Assembly (NCBI RefSeq): GCF_002632485.1
Contig: NZ_NIBU01000005.1
Span: 62,001 to 126,000 of the forward strand
Direction: 5' to 3'
Origin: Xenorhabdus innexi
GTDB taxonomy: Bacteria > Pseudomonadota > Gammaproteobacteria > Enterobacterales > Enterobacteriaceae
DNA: 64,000 nt
Below the pieces are notes generated by a model. It ran no database searches. It was not told the origin of the DNA and saw only the letters and a list, made by a program, of their open reading frames with translations. Position numbers and translations under genes: made by a program. Below, piece after piece: positions 52,275 to 61,898 of the stretch. Positions within the stretch are counted from its first letter, which is position 1; each line of letters opens with the position of its first letter.

Positions 52275-53984
52275 ATGGCAAAGAATCCGGTAAGGTTACT
52301 GAAAGTTTCTTTTATCTGTAGTGTCTTAGTAGTATCGGAGGGAGCCTTTGCAAGTCAACATAATGTATTGACAGCAAATAATGCCCAGCCATTATCCTGG
52401 GGGCAGGAAAAAGTAGATACGGATGACACCTCTACTCAAATAGCTCCTATATCTTCATCGAGCTCTCCGCAGGAAATAGGAGAGCAAATACAAATATTAT
52501 TGCCTAAACAAATAAAACCGATATATTATCAACAATTATCACGATTATATTCAGTAAATAACTTGCAACCATTATGGCGGGATGAAAACGCCATACAAAA
52601 TTTTAAAGAACAATTATTTGATTTATCGTTAGCTGGGTTTCAGCCTCAATTTGGCAAATGGATAGTGCAACTTAACTCGCCCGAATTAAGTGAAATGGGG
52701 CGGGATATTATCCTATCTGATGCTATGTTAGGTTATCTTCACTTTATTAATAATATTCATAATAAAGGGGATTCATGGCTATACAGTAAAACTCCATATA
52801 AAATTGATTTACCCCCTCATAATTTAATTGAAAAGTGGCAACAACAGGTTAAGAGTAATAATATCAACAATTATATCTCGTCATTATCACCTAATCATTC
52901 TATGTATGGGCTGATGCGTGAGGAGATGCTAAAGCAACTGAAGGACAAACAGCCGTGGTCTGAATTTTCGATGAAAGGAACATTAAAACCCGGGCAAAGC
53001 AGCCAGAGCGTCATTGCACTGAGAAATATATTAATTCGATCAGGTACTTTAAAATCTTCGGCGGTAAGTCCTGAAAATAAAATTTATAACAAAGAGCTGG
53101 TTGCAGCAGTTAAACGATTTCAGGCTTCACACGGTCTAACTGCTGATGGCGTCATCGGGCAATCAACCAGAGTATGGTTAAATACCACCCCGAAAATCCG
53201 TGCACGGATCATGGCGTTGAATATGCAACGGTTGCGCATCATTCCTGATAACCTTCCTACTGCGATTTTAGTGAATATACCGAACTACTCGTTACTTTAT
53301 AATTTGAATGGCGAAGAGGCATTAAGCTCTAAAGTTGTTGTAGGACGCCCAAGCCGAAAAACACCAATTATGAGTAGTGAACTGAATAATGTGGTGATTA
53401 ATCCTCCCTGGACTGTTCCTGTTAGCATGACTCGTAAAGACATTGCACCAAGAGCCATGCGTGATCCCAATTATTTCCGCAGCCGTGGTTATACCGTTTT
53501 TGCCAGTTGGAGCAGTGATGCGACAGTAATCGATCCTTCATCGATTAACTGGGGAACAATAACACCCAGTAATTTTCCTTACCGGATACGGCAGGCTCCC
53601 GGCCCGACTAATTCATTAGGCAGGTTCAAGTTTAATATGCCTAATTCGGAAGCAATATATTTACATGACACACCAAATCAGGCCTCATTTAAGCGGGAAA
53701 TGCGGGCCGTCAGCTCAGGCTGTGTACGTGTTAATAAAGCACCTGAATTAGCAAATATGTTACTGGGAGATGCAGGCTGGAATAAAGGAAAGGTAAATAA
53801 TTCTTTAAAAACGTGGGTGACAAAATATGTAAATATCCCGAAAAGAATTCCGGTATTCCTTTATTACCAGACTGCTTGGGTGGATGAAAAAGGAAAACCA
53901 CAATATCGTGCTGATATTTATGAATATGATAGTCATACCAGACAAAAATCTGAACTTATGTCTAATATTTTGGCAACCATATGA
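52275..53984 (+). CDS. ldtD: L,D-transpeptidase LdtD (YcbB)
   Basis: 569 residues, about 45 shorter than E. coli LdtD. Signal peptide MAKNPVRLLKVSFICSVLVVSEGAFA, an N-terminal scaffold region (QIQILLPKQIKPIYYQQLSRLYSVNNLQPLW), a peptidoglycan-binding type 1 domain (about 240-310, GQSSQSVIALRNIL...VKRFQASHGLTADGVIGQSTRVWLN) and a YkuD catalytic domain with H464 (YLHDTP) and nucleophile C483 in AVSSGCVRVNKA. It forms 3-3 cross-links in periplasmic peptidoglycan, a beta-lactam-tolerant route induced by envelope stress in E. coli. It is followed by mepK, another murein enzyme. Confidence 0.93.
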   Translation: MAKNPVRLLKVSFICSVLVVSEGAFASQHNVLTANNAQPLSWGQEKVDTDDTSTQIAPISSSSSPQEIGEQIQILLPKQIKPIYYQQLSRLYSVNNLQPLWRDENAIQNFKEQLFDLSLAGFQPQFGKWIVQLNSPELSEMGRDIILSDAMLGYLHFINNIHNKGDSWLYSKTPYKIDLPPHNLIEKWQQQVKSNNINNYISSLSPNHSMYGLMREEMLKQLKDKQPWSEFSMKGTLKPGQSSQSVIALRNILIRSGTLKSSAVSPENKIYNKELVAAVKRFQASHGLTADGVIGQSTRVWLNTTPKIRARIMALNMQRLRIIPDNLPTAILVNIPNYSLLYNLNGEEALSSKVVVGRPSRKTPIMSSELNNVVINPPWTVPVSMTRKDIAPRAMRDPNYFRSRGYTVFASWSSDATVIDPSSINWGTITPSNFPYRIRQAPGPTNSLGRFKFNMPNSEAIYLHDTPNQASFKREMRAVSSGCVRVNKAPELANMLLGDAGWNKGKVNNSLKTWVTKYVNIPKRIPVFLYYQTAWVDEKGKPQYRADIYEYDSHTRQKSELMSNILATI

Positions 53985-54344
53985 TGCTTTGATTTTTGTT
54001 AAACAGTAGCTGAAAAAGATAAAACGTATTTAAGCAGTGAGAAATATCCTCACTGCTATTTTTTTACCTGCAATTCTCTCTACATTCTGATTTTTTCTTT
54101 TAATTATTACACAAATACTCAGTTAATAGCTTGCATTAACCAAATATAAATATTTTAATTCAGTTTAATATAAATTGTGTTATGTAAATCAGAGAAAAGT
54201 ATCAACTAACAAATTTACATTAATAGACAAAAACTAGTAAAAGCTACTTTTTGTTTGTTAGTTATTTGTTAATTGATCAGGGTTGATTGTTAATATATTT
54301 TTGAAGCTATCTAAGAATCAGGAAAGCAGCAGGGCATTATATAT
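53985..54344. other. ldtD-mepK intergenic region
   Basis: 360 bases. After the ldtD terminator it is very AT-rich with several TTTGTTAGTTA-like direct repeats near 54245-54270. The mepK promoter should lie here. No small gene was seen. Confidence 0.45.
54033..54065 (+). terminator. ldtD terminator
   Basis: A 9-bp perfect stem AGCAGTGAG/CTCACTGCT (54033-54041, 54049-54057) with a seven-base loop is followed by ATTTTTTT. Confidence 0.93.
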
Positions 54345-54893
54345 ATGAATAATATTGATCATAACCGCCGTAAGTGGCTCGGCGTCAGTATGGTTGCATT
54401 AGGATTAGGTTTATTACCTCAACATGCACTAGCCACACTAACAACACCACGCCCTAGAATCTTGCGGGTAGATAACCTCCATACCGGAGAAAAGATTAAG
54501 GCCGAATTCTTTGACGGGCATCATTATAATAAATCTGAACTTATTCGACTGAATTATTTATTCCGTGATTATCGCCAGAATGAAACTAAAAAAATAGATC
54601 CCAAATTGTTTGATCAAATTTACTTGTTACAAATGATGATGGGAATAAATAAACCAGTTCAGTTGGTTTCAGGATATCGTTCACTAAAAACGAATAATAT
54701 GCTGCGTCATGCAAGTTCAGGAGTGGCAAAACACAGTTACCACACCCGTGGTCAGGCGATGGATTTCCATATTGATGGTATGAAGCTATCACATATCCGT
54801 AAAGCTGCATTAAAAATGAGAGCTGGTGGAGTAGGGTTTTACCCAAAAAGTAATTTTATTCATATTGATACAGGCCCAGTCAGGACGTGGTAA
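54345..54893 (+). CDS. mepK: MepK, murein endopeptidase cleaving 3-3 cross-links
   Basis: 182 residues, exactly the length of E. coli MepK (YcbK). The N-terminus HNRRKWLGVSMVALGLGLLPQHALA is a twin-arginine-type signal. The peptidase M15-like zinc residues are H133, D140 and H173 in KHSYHTRGQAMDFHIDG and FIHIDTG. GYRS and RAGGVGFYPKSNF are conserved. It cuts L,D cross-links in the periplasm, opposing LdtD encoded just upstream; the pair is adjacent in E. coli too. There is a separate promoter region of about 280 bases. Confidence 0.94.
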   Translation: MNNIDHNRRKWLGVSMVALGLGLLPQHALATLTTPRPRILRVDNLHTGEKIKAEFFDGHHYNKSELIRLNYLFRDYRQNETKKIDPKLFDQIYLLQMMMGINKPVQLVSGYRSLKTNNMLRHASSGVAKHSYHTRGQAMDFHIDGMKLSHIRKAALKMRAGGVGFYPKSNFIHIDTGPVRTW

Positions 54894-54991
54894 TCTTATT
54901 ATATCTTTCATATTTCAAGTTAGCTGTAAAATGGTTTGAAATACGTCGATATATTAAGAAATTATCCTGATTGTGGAGTGTAAACAATACA

Positions 54992-55624
54992 ATGAAATAC
55001 CACATAATGCCTGTCACCGTAGCGATGCAGAATTGTACGTTGATCTGGTGCGATGAAACTCTGGAGGCTGCAATTGTCGATCCGGGCGGTGAGGCTGAAA
55101 AACTGATCGCTGAGATCGAGAGGCGGGGAGTTAAGCTAACTCAAGTTTTGCTGACACATGGTCATTTTGACCATGTAGGTGCAACCGTTGATATTGCTAA
55201 GCATTTTAATGTGTCGGTACATGGCCCACACAAAGGTGATGCATTTTGGATAGAAGCATTAGAGGTTCAATGCCAGATGTTTGGTGTTGAAGAGTGTCCG
55301 TCTTTTACCCCCGAACGTTGGCTGGATGATGGGGATACAGTAAAAATCGGTAATATTCAGCTTTCTGTCTTACACTGTCCGGGGCACACTCCGGGACATG
55401 TTATTTTTGCCAATCATGCTGATAAGCTAATTTCAATGGGAGATGTTCTGTTCAAAGGCAGTATTGGTCGAACGGATTTTCCGGGTGGGAATCATGATGA
55501 GTTAATCCAATCCATCAAAGAGAAAGTGCTGGCTTTGGGGGATGATTATCAATTCATTCCGGGGCACGGCCCGATGTCAACTTTGGGGCATGAACGGAAA
55601 ACCAATCCTTTCTTGCAAAACTGA
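54992..55624 (+). CDS. gloC: GloC (YcbL), type II glyoxalase II-like metallo-hydrolase
   Basis: 210 residues from ATG 54992 (E. coli 215), matching the N-terminus MxYxIxPVTxxxQNC. A TTG at 54971 would add seven nonconserved residues. The metallo-beta-lactamase motif is T-H56-G-H58-F-D60-H61; further ligands are in [30 protein letters not shown] and [14 protein letters not shown]. It hydrolyses S-lactoylglutathione in the cytosol in E. coli and Salmonella. The GGAG ribosome-binding site has a long spacer of 13 bases. It is 98 bases after mepK. Confidence 0.9.
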   Translation: MKYHIMPVTVAMQNCTLIWCDETLEAAIVDPGGEAEKLIAEIERRGVKLTQVLLTHGHFDHVGATVDIAKHFNVSVHGPHKGDAFWIEALEVQCQMFGVEECPSFTPERWLDDGDTVKIGNIQLSVLHCPGHTPGHVIFANHADKLISMGDVLFKGSIGRTDFPGGNHDELIQSIKEKVLALGDDYQFIPGHGPMSTLGHERKTNPFLQN

Positions 55625-55673
55625 CCAATAATTTTTTGATTCAGTATGTCTGAATTTTAAGAGTCTTTGGAAA

Positions 55674-55702
55674 GAAAAAGCCGCTTTTTCAGCGGCTTTA
55701 AT
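55674..55702. terminator. Bidirectional terminator between gloC and aspC
   Basis: Stem AAAGCCGC/GCGGCTTT (55677-55684, 55692-55699) with a seven-base loop. On the minus strand it is followed by TTTTCTTT, so it mainly terminates aspC; the plus side serves gloC weakly. Confidence 0.85.
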
Positions 55703-55744
55703 ATCAATATAGATTGTGTACTTCAATGAAACTTTGTATGCAAA

Positions 55745-56935
55745 TTAAAGTACAGCAACAATCGCTTCACACAGAGGAACCATGTTTTCCAGTGTTAAGC
55801 CAGCTATGTTGATACGACCGGAGCTAACGGCATAAACAGCGTATTCTTCACGCAGACGTTCAACCTGTTCTTTGGTCAGGCCACTGAATGAGAACATCCC
55901 ATTTTGAGTGCAGATGAAGCTGAAATCTTGTTTTGCACCTTTTTCTTGTAAGGTGTTGACGAACAACTGACGCATACGCTGAATGCGTTCGCGCATTGTT
56001 GCCAGTTCCTGAACCCACTCTGCTTTCAGTTCTTCGTTGGACAGAATGGTCGTCACAACAGAAGCGCCGTGAGCCGGAGGGTTAGAATAGTTGGTACGTA
56101 CAATAGATTTAGCCTGGCTAAATGCTTTTTCTGCGGTATCGCTGTCTGTTGCAACGATAGTACAGGCACCAACACGTTCATTGTACAGGCCAAAATTTTT
56201 GGAGTAAGAGCTGGCAACGATCAATTCATTATGGTTCTTGGCAAAAATGCGCAGACCTTCTGCATCTTCATCCAGACCTTTAGCAAAGCCCTGATAAGCG
56301 AAATCGAATATAGGTAACCAGCCATTTGCTACAGATAGATCTGCCAATTTCTGCCACTGTTCAGGAGTAGGGTCGATGCCGGTTGGGTTATGGCAGCAGC
56401 CGTGCAGCAGAACAACATCACCGGCTTGTGCTTCAGACAAACTTGCCAGCATACCTTCGAAATCCAGAGCACGTTTTTCTGCATCGTAATAATTGTACTG
56501 GCGGATCTCTAAACCAGCGCTGGAGAAAACACCGATATGGTTCGGCCATGTAGGGTTGCTGATCCAAACACGTTTGGCATTAGTCTGTTTGGCAATAAAA
56601 TCAGCGGCGATACGCAGTGCACCTGTTCCGCCCGGGCTTTGTACAGTACGGGCACGTTTTTCAGTAACGATAGCACTGGTGCTGCCGAAAAGCAGTTCCT
56701 GAGTTACACGACCAAACTCCGGTAATCCACTGATTGCCAGATAATTTTTAGTATTTTCGTTTTCCAGCAGGAACTTTTCTGCTTTTTTAACGGTGGTCAG
56801 GACAGGAGTTTTACCGGTTTCATCTTTATAGACACCGATACCCAGATTGATTTTATTTTCGCGGGGATCAGCTTTAAAGCTATCAGCTAAACCAAGAATA
56901 GGGTCGGCAGGCGCTGCTGTGATTTTTTCAAACAT
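55745..56935 (-). CDS. aspC: Aspartate aminotransferase
   Basis: 396 residues, equal to E. coli AspC. Fold-type I aminotransferase with the pyridoxal-phosphate lysine K246 in [56 protein letters not shown] and the C-terminal [10 protein letters not shown] arginine region that binds the substrate carboxylate are intact. It interconverts aspartate and oxaloacetate with glutamate. It lies downstream of the porin on the same strand behind a terminator, so transcription should start within 56936-57100. The order aspC-ompF-asnS is that of E. coli. Confidence 0.97.
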   Translation of the reverse strand: MFEKITAAPADPILGLADSFKADPRENKINLGIGVYKDETGKTPVLTTVKKAEKFLLENENTKNYLAISGLPEFGRVTQELLFGSTSAIVTEKRARTVQSPGGTGALRIAADFIAKQTNAKRVWISNPTWPNHIGVFSSAGLEIRQYNYYDAEKRALDFEGMLASLSEAQAGDVVLLHGCCHNPTGIDPTPEQWQKLADLSVANGWLPIFDFAYQGFAKGLDEDAEGLRIFAKNHNELIVASSYSKNFGLYNERVGACTIVATDSDTAEKAFSQAKSIVRTNYSNPPAHGASVVTTILSNEELKAEWVQELATMRERIQRMRQLFVNTLQEKGAKQDFSFICTQNGMFSFSGLTKEQVERLREEYAVYAVSSGRINIAGLTLENMVPLCEAIVAVL

Positions 56936-57098
56936 TTTTTTATTCCAAAATTTGGAGAGTTAAGCCCGAAATAAATTATACGCTGCTCAGGGTAACGCTA
57001 AGAAATCGATTTGCCAACCACTTGTAGCAAAAAGAATAAAATCTTGTGAAGTAGTTTACGAAGTGGAGAAAAGAGTCTGAAAAAACAGAGGGATAAAA

Positions 57099-57128
57099 TG
57101 CAAAAAGCAGCACCGGAGCGCTGCTTTT
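57099..57128 (-). terminator. Porin gene terminator
   Basis: On the minus strand the stem AAAAGCAGC/GCTGCTTTT (57120-57128 with 57103-57111) and an eight-base loop end in a T-rich tract, about 50 bases after the porin stop. Confidence 0.85.
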
Positions 57129-57175
57129 CTGAGATAAATCGTTTAACTTTTGGCTAAACTGTTTATCAACGGCAA

Positions 57176-58294
57176 TTAGAACTGATAAGTCAGACCAACA
57201 CCGAATACGTTGCGGCCATTTGCATCAGCATATTCGTTTTTGTCCAACAGGTTGATTTTGTAATCAACATAAGTAGACAGGTTTTTGTTAAAGTAGTAGT
57301 AAGAACCTACAGAAACATATTTAACCAGATCTGCATTGAAACCTTCATCACTGTTGTGATTACGGTTCAGATCTTTACCTTTAGACTGAACATAAGCCAG
57401 AGATGGTTTCAGACCGTAGTCAGCGAACAAGTATTGTGCAACTAACTCAATATTTTGAGTTTTATTCGCAATACCATCCAGAGCACCATGCTTAGTTGAC
57501 ACTGAAGTAGGAGTCATATTGCGAGTTTCGCCGTACATTGCAGCTACATATACGTTGTTAGCATCGTATTTAGCACCGATGTTCCACGCTTCAGCACGTT
57601 TACCGTGAGCCTCTGTACCAGCCCAGTCACCATTTGCACGAGTAGAATTAGCATAAGAAGCACCAACATTGATGCCGTAACCTACGTCATAAGTAGTAGC
57701 CAGGCCATAGCCGTCACCATTGGCTTTAGATCCGGAACGAGCATTCTTGGTACGCTCGCTGTTTTGACCCTGATATTGCAGAGCAAAATTCAGACCATCA
57801 ACCAGACCAAAGAAGTCAGTGTTGCGGTAAGTTAACAGACCAGTGGCACGGCCAGTCATGTAACGATCTTTGTCGGACATAGAATCACCGCCGAAGATTG
57901 GCAGTACGTCAGTCCATGCGTTAACGTCGTAGTTTACGCCGTAGTTACGACCGTAATCCAGTGAGCCGTAGTTAGCGAATTTCAGACCAGCGAAAGCCAG
58001 ACGGGTAGATGCTTCTTGTGTTCCCTTACCTTCTTCTTGGTGAGCTTTCAGGTTATATTCCCAACGACCGAAACCAGTCAGTTGGTCAGAGATCTGAGTT
58101 TCACCTTTGATACCGATACGAGCGTAAGAGTCATCACCATCTTCACCACTTCTTTTATCAGCGAATTGGTGACGAACGTCTACTTTGCCGTACAGATCCA
58201 GTTTGTTGCCATCTTTGTTAAAGATTTCAGCTGCGTTTGCTGTACCAGCAACCAGCAAAGTTGGGATTACCACTGCAAGAATATTGCGCTTCAT
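57176..58294 (-). CDS. ompF: OmpF-type trimeric outer-membrane porin
   Basis: 372 residues from ATG 58294, with GAGGG eight bases upstream; the ATG at 58309 lies within that site. Signal peptide [21 protein letters not shown], then the mature start [23 protein letters not shown]. Repeated beta-strand signatures such as [64 protein letters not shown] and the terminal GVGLTYQF, with C-terminal Phe for BAM recognition, define a 16-strand general porin. The constriction loop 3 segment [14 protein letters not shown] is present. By position next to asnS it is the OmpF orthologue; in Xenorhabdus the equivalent porin is called OpnP. Confidence 0.93.
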   Translation of the reverse strand: MKRNILAVVIPTLLVAGTANAAEIFNKDGNKLDLYGKVDVRHQFADKRSGEDGDDSYARIGIKGETQISDQLTGFGRWEYNLKAHQEEGKGTQEASTRLAFAGLKFANYGSLDYGRNYGVNYDVNAWTDVLPIFGGDSMSDKDRYMTGRATGLLTYRNTDFFGLVDGLNFALQYQGQNSERTKNARSGSKANGDGYGLATTYDVGYGINVGASYANSTRANGDWAGTEAHGKRAEAWNIGAKYDANNVYVAAMYGETRNMTPTSVSTKHGALDGIANKTQNIELVAQYLFADYGLKPSLAYVQSKGKDLNRNHNSDEGFNADLVKYVSVGSYYYFNKNLSTYVDYKINLLDKNEYADANGRNVFGVGLTYQF

Positions 58295-58432
58295 TATTAT
58301 TACCCTCATTGGTGTTATTCAGACATCTGACACATATTGGAAATAGAACACTAAAATTTTTGGAACTATTTGTTGGTATCAGGTGTCTCATTAATCTGCG
58401 CCCAGTGTTCCATTGGTTATGGCTTTTATCCA

Positions 58433-58477
58433 CCTTCAAAATGCTACAAAAGCGCAAGATTGGTAACAAAGTGAAAA
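58433..58477 (-). promoter_or_regulatory. OmpR-type binding region upstream of the porin
   Basis: On the minus strand CTTTTGTAGCATTTTGAAGG (58452-58433) closely resembles the promoter-proximal OmpR site of E. coli ompF (CTTTGTAGCACTTTCACGG), and a GTTAC half-site lies just upstream (58467-58463). The resemblance is recalled, not aligned by program. EnvZ/OmpR osmoregulation is therefore likely. Confidence 0.5.
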
Positions 58478-58537
58478 AAGATATTACAAAGTGTAAATGT
58501 CAAGGAACTTTTTTTGCACTGTTTTGACGATAAAACG

Positions 58538-58564
58538 AAAAAAGCCAACTTTCGCTGGCTTTTC
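58538..58564 (-). terminator. asnS terminator
   Basis: Minus-strand stem AAGCCAGC/GTTGGCTT (with one G-U pair) closed by a GAAA tetraloop, followed by TTTTCG. It separates asnS from the porin gene. Confidence 0.88.
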
Positions 58565-58601
58565 TTTAGATTGAATTGTGGCTATTTATTGAGCTAATTC
58601 A

Positions 58602-60002
58602 TTAGAAACTTGCGTTTCTTGGTGTTCTTGGGAATGGGATAACGTCACGTACGTTTGATACGCCGGTGACATAAACGACCAGACGCTCAAAGCCCAGACC
58701 AAAACCAGAGTGCGGAACAGTACCATAACGGCGCAGATCACGATACCACCAGTAATCTTCTTTATTCATACCCATCTCTTCCAGACGCTTATCCAGTACG
58801 TCCAGACGCTCTTCACGCTGAGAACCACCAATGATTTCGCCGATACCCGGAGCTAGAACATCCATTGCTGCAACAGTTTTGCCATCATCATTCATACGCA
58901 TGTAGAACGCTTTGATGTCTTTCGGATAGTTTTTCAGGATAATCGGCGCACCAAAGTGTTTCTCTGCCAGATAGCGTTCGTGCTCAGATGACAAATCAAC
59001 ACCCCAATAAACCGAGTTTTCGAATTTATGGCCGCAGTTTTCCAGAATTTCAATTGCATCCGTGTAATCCAACTGGACAAAATCAGAGTCGACAAATTTT
59101 TCCAGACGAGTAATGACTTCATTGTCCACACGTTCTGCAAAGAATGCCAGATCGTCAGCACGCTCTTCTAAAACGGCTTTGAAAACATATTTCAGCATTT
59201 CTTCAGACAATTTAGCAATATCATTCAGATCAGCGAAAGCAACTTCTGGTTCAAGCATCCAGAATTCAGCCAGATGACGGCTGGTATTGGAGTTTTCAGC
59301 ACGGAAAGTCGGCCCGAAGGTGTAAACTTTACTTAATGCACAGGCATAAGCTTCACCGTTTAACTGACCAGATACAGTCAGGAAGGCTTCACGTCCAAAG
59401 AAATCTTCGCTGAAATCAACTTCACCTTTATCTGTCAATGGCAGATTTTGCATATCCAAAGTGGAAACGCGGAACATTTCACCTGCACCTTCAGTATCTG
59501 AGGCGGTGATCAGTGGTGAAGATACCCAGAAAAACCCTTTCTCGTGGTAAAAACGGTGCAGAGCCTGCGCCAATGTGTGACGAACACGCGCAACAGCGCC
59601 AATCAGGTTAGTACGTGGGCGGAGGTGTGCAACTTCACGCAGGTATTCGATACTGTGGCGTTTTGCTGCCATCGGATAAGTATCAGGATCTTCCACCATA
59701 CCAACGGTTACAACGCTGGTTGCCTGTATTTCAAAACTCTGACCTTTACCTTGTGATTCCACAACAGTACCGGTTACTTCCACAGAACAGCCGGTTGTGA
59801 GGTTCAGAACTTCACTCTGATAATTAGGCAAATTATTATTAACGACGGCCTGTAATGGATTAAAGCAGGAACCGTCATAAACGGCGAGGAACGAGATACC
59901 AGCTTTTGAATCTCTCCTTGTACGTACCCAACCGCGGACGGTGACTTCGCTGCCAACCGGAACACGGCCTTGCAGTACATCGACTACAGGCGCTACGCTC
60001 AT
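58602..60002 (-). CDS. asnS: Asparaginyl-tRNA synthetase
   Basis: 466 residues, equal to E. coli AsnRS. An N-terminal OB anticodon-binding domain ([26 protein letters not shown]) precedes a class II catalytic domain with motif 2 ([25 protein letters not shown]) and motif 3 ([32 protein letters not shown]). It charges tRNA-Asn in the cytosol. It is monocistronic, between a hairpin upstream and its own terminator downstream. Confidence 0.98.
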   Translation of the reverse strand: MSVAPVVDVLQGRVPVGSEVTVRGWVRTRRDSKAGISFLAVYDGSCFNPLQAVVNNNLPNYQSEVLNLTTGCSVEVTGTVVESQGKGQSFEIQATSVVTVGMVEDPDTYPMAAKRHSIEYLREVAHLRPRTNLIGAVARVRHTLAQALHRFYHEKGFFWVSSPLITASDTEGAGEMFRVSTLDMQNLPLTDKGEVDFSEDFFGREAFLTVSGQLNGEAYACALSKVYTFGPTFRAENSNTSRHLAEFWMLEPEVAFADLNDIAKLSEEMLKYVFKAVLEERADDLAFFAERVDNEVITRLEKFVDSDFVQLDYTDAIEILENCGHKFENSVYWGVDLSSEHERYLAEKHFGAPIILKNYPKDIKAFYMRMNDDGKTVAAMDVLAPGIGEIIGGSQREERLDVLDKRLEEMGMNKEDYWWYRDLRRYGTVPHSGFGLGFERLVVYVTGVSNVRDVIPFPRTPRNASF

Positions 60003-60147
60003 AAATTTCTCTCTTCTTTATATATAGATAATTAGACTTATTGTAAGTCGTGCCAAATGGCACGATGACTCCTTATCTTACTTGTCCTCTCACAGGAAAC
60101 AAGCAGAAATTAAGGGGGTTAAGGAGGAAATAGGGGGAAAAGTCGTT

Positions 60148-60190
60148 TTTTATCGGCGTAATCAGAAAGAGGCTGATTACACCGATAAAA
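60148..60190. repeat. Long hairpin between pncB and asnS
   Basis: TATCGG-C-GTAATCAG (60151-60165) pairs with CTGATTAC-A-CCGATA (60173-60187), one mismatch in 15, with a seven-base loop. It is flanked by T-rich sequence on the left and A-rich on the right, the reverse of a good terminator on either strand. It follows pncB, so it may still define that transcript's 3' end. Confidence 0.6.
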
Positions 60191-60214
60191 GATCGATACA
60201 AACTATCCTGAAAA

Positions 60215-61429
60215 TTACACGGCTTTTTTCATTTCCGGGATATCAAATGCTTTGCGTAATCTGGTGACAAACTCGACATCTTCACAGATGGTTTTTCCGG
60301 GGCTGTCAGACAGTTTGGCTACAGGTTTGCCGTTACATTCAACCAGTTTGATCACTATATTCAGGGGCTTTATTCCCGGAATATTGCAGGTCAGCCGTGT
60401 GCCAATGCCGAACATGACATTGATTCGTTGGTGGAAATGACGATAAAGGGCCAGTGATTTTTGCAGATCCAGGCTATCTGAAAATACCAGCGTTTTGGTC
60501 AGCGGATCGATACCCAGTGACTGGTAATGAGCAATCGCTTTTTCGCCCCAGTCAACGGGGTCTCCAGAATCATGGCGCAGGCCGTTATAGGCAACAGCAA
60601 AAGGTTTATCGAAATCCCGTAAAAAAGCATCCATAGTGATACAGTCTGTCAGGGCGATACCTAACTGGTTCGGGTATTCGTTCAGCCAAGTCTGTAAGGC
60701 TGCGCGCTGGCTGTTAGCGAGTTCCGGGCTGATTTGCTGATGAGCCTGAAACCATTCGTGCGCCTGCGTGCCGAGCGGAGCCAGATCAAGTTGCTGTGCC
60801 AGCTGGTAGTTACTGGTTCCAATCAGGTAAGGAAAACTCTCTTTTAGTTCCTTAACGATGGCATATTGTACTTCGTGTGAAAAACGGCGGCGTGTGCCGA
60901 AATCCATCAGTTTGAAACCAGATAAATCGATATGTTCTGCTGCTGCATCCTGATAGAACAGCTCAATTAATTTTCTGAGCTGGCTGACTGCCGCTTCTGG
61001 TTTAATTTCAGGAGAACGATCACGGTGTACCAGTTCACTAATCAGGGCAAGTAACGGAACTTCCCATAAAATAACTTCACGCCATAAACCTGAAATTCTG
61101 ATAGCGAGCTGTCCATTATCAGTAACAGAAACTTCTACTTGTTCAGGATTAAAGCGGAAGGTTTTGAACCAGTCCAGATAATCTTTTTTAAAAAAAGGTA
61201 AACCAGACAGATATTCGGCTTCCTGTTCTGTCAAAGTCAGGTCAGCCATCATATTAATCTGCTGGCGTAATGCCCCGGCGTATTCACCGAGCAGTTCATC
61301 ACCACGGCAGCGGAACTCTGCAACAACGTGAATATCGTTGTAATGGTGGTACACTGCTTGCTGCATATGAAATTTATAAGCATCAGTATCAAGCAGTGAT
61401 TTGATAATCGGGGTAGCGTCTAAAGTCAT
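60215..61429 (-). CDS. pncB: Nicotinate phosphoribosyltransferase
   Basis: 404 residues (E. coli 400). [42 protein letters not shown] at the N-terminus, [47 protein letters not shown], and the phosphoribosyl site [36 protein letters not shown] are all conserved. It converts nicotinate, PRPP and ATP to nicotinate mononucleotide for NAD salvage. The ERIC element sits only about 40 bases upstream of the start codon, so its promoter is either inside or before that repeat. Confidence 0.97.
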   Translation of the reverse strand: MTLDATPIIKSLLDTDAYKFHMQQAVYHHYNDIHVVAEFRCRGDELLGEYAGALRQQINMMADLTLTEQEAEYLSGLPFFKKDYLDWFKTFRFNPEQVEVSVTDNGQLAIRISGLWREVILWEVPLLALISELVHRDRSPEIKPEAAVSQLRKLIELFYQDAAAEHIDLSGFKLMDFGTRRRFSHEVQYAIVKELKESFPYLIGTSNYQLAQQLDLAPLGTQAHEWFQAHQQISPELANSQRAALQTWLNEYPNQLGIALTDCITMDAFLRDFDKPFAVAYNGLRHDSGDPVDWGEKAIAHYQSLGIDPLTKTLVFSDSLDLQKSLALYRHFHQRINVMFGIGTRLTCNIPGIKPLNIVIKLVECNGKPVAKLSDSPGKTICEDVEFVTRLRKAFDIPEMKKAV

Positions 61430-61898
61430 GGCGCGTCAGGCATCCTCGCGGAGCATTTGTGTCTGCTATACCCTTCGTCTTTCAAGCTGTCTCTTTGTTG
61501 GCTACGCTCGTTCACCCCAGTCACATAGTGAGCTATGCTCCCGGGGTTCGCTTCCTTGCCGCCGCGATGCAACTTGAAATCCATTGGGTATAAATCGATA
61601 AAGTCGGAAGAGTATACCGTGATTATTTTGTTATTAAAGCTACATAATCGCATATATTTTTCCGGACAATAGAGATTAAGGTTAATCAATTTATAGATGA
61701 TATCATGTTAAATACAATATGAGAGGAGCATTAGCACAAAAGTACTAATATTCTCAATACAGGATTGACACCTTTATTTAATAAATGATTAACATCTGAA
61801 AAAAGAGATTTCTGGATTGAAAGGATGGTGTCTCTGTGGCAGCGTTAGCTTCTCACATTTAAGTGCTTAAAACAGTTAAGTAATGAAAAAGGTTTCTT
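61430..61898. other. pncB-pepN divergent intergenic region
   Basis: 469 bases holding the ERIC element in the pncB-proximal part and about 300 AT-rich bases in which the pepN promoter and leader should lie. No clear -35/-10 pair was chosen. ATG 61899 is preceded by AAAAAGG. Confidence 0.55.
61467..61592. repeat. ERIC (intergenic repeat unit) element
   Basis: A 126-bp imperfect palindrome with terminal TATACCC/GGGTATA, an internal GTTCACCCC-AGTCAC core (the ERIC GTGACTGGGGTGAAC on the other strand) and GGGGTTCGC. Length and landmarks fit the roughly 127-bp enterobacterial repetitive intergenic consensus, abundant in Photorhabdus, Xenorhabdus and Yersinia. It is transcribed as a large stem-loop and is non-autonomous. 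The 87-codon frame through it is not a gene. Confidence 0.9.

Larger units (their letters stand above)
58295..58601. other. Porin promoter/leader region and asnS 3' region
   Basis: 307 bases containing the porin leader, the OmpR-type region and the asnS terminator, each listed separately. No other gene is visible. A micF-like antisense RNA is not expected here. Confidence 0.5.

Noticed and set aside
61426-61689. 87-codon minus-strand frame upstream of pncB
   Set aside because: Most of it translates the ERIC element, a noncoding repeat.
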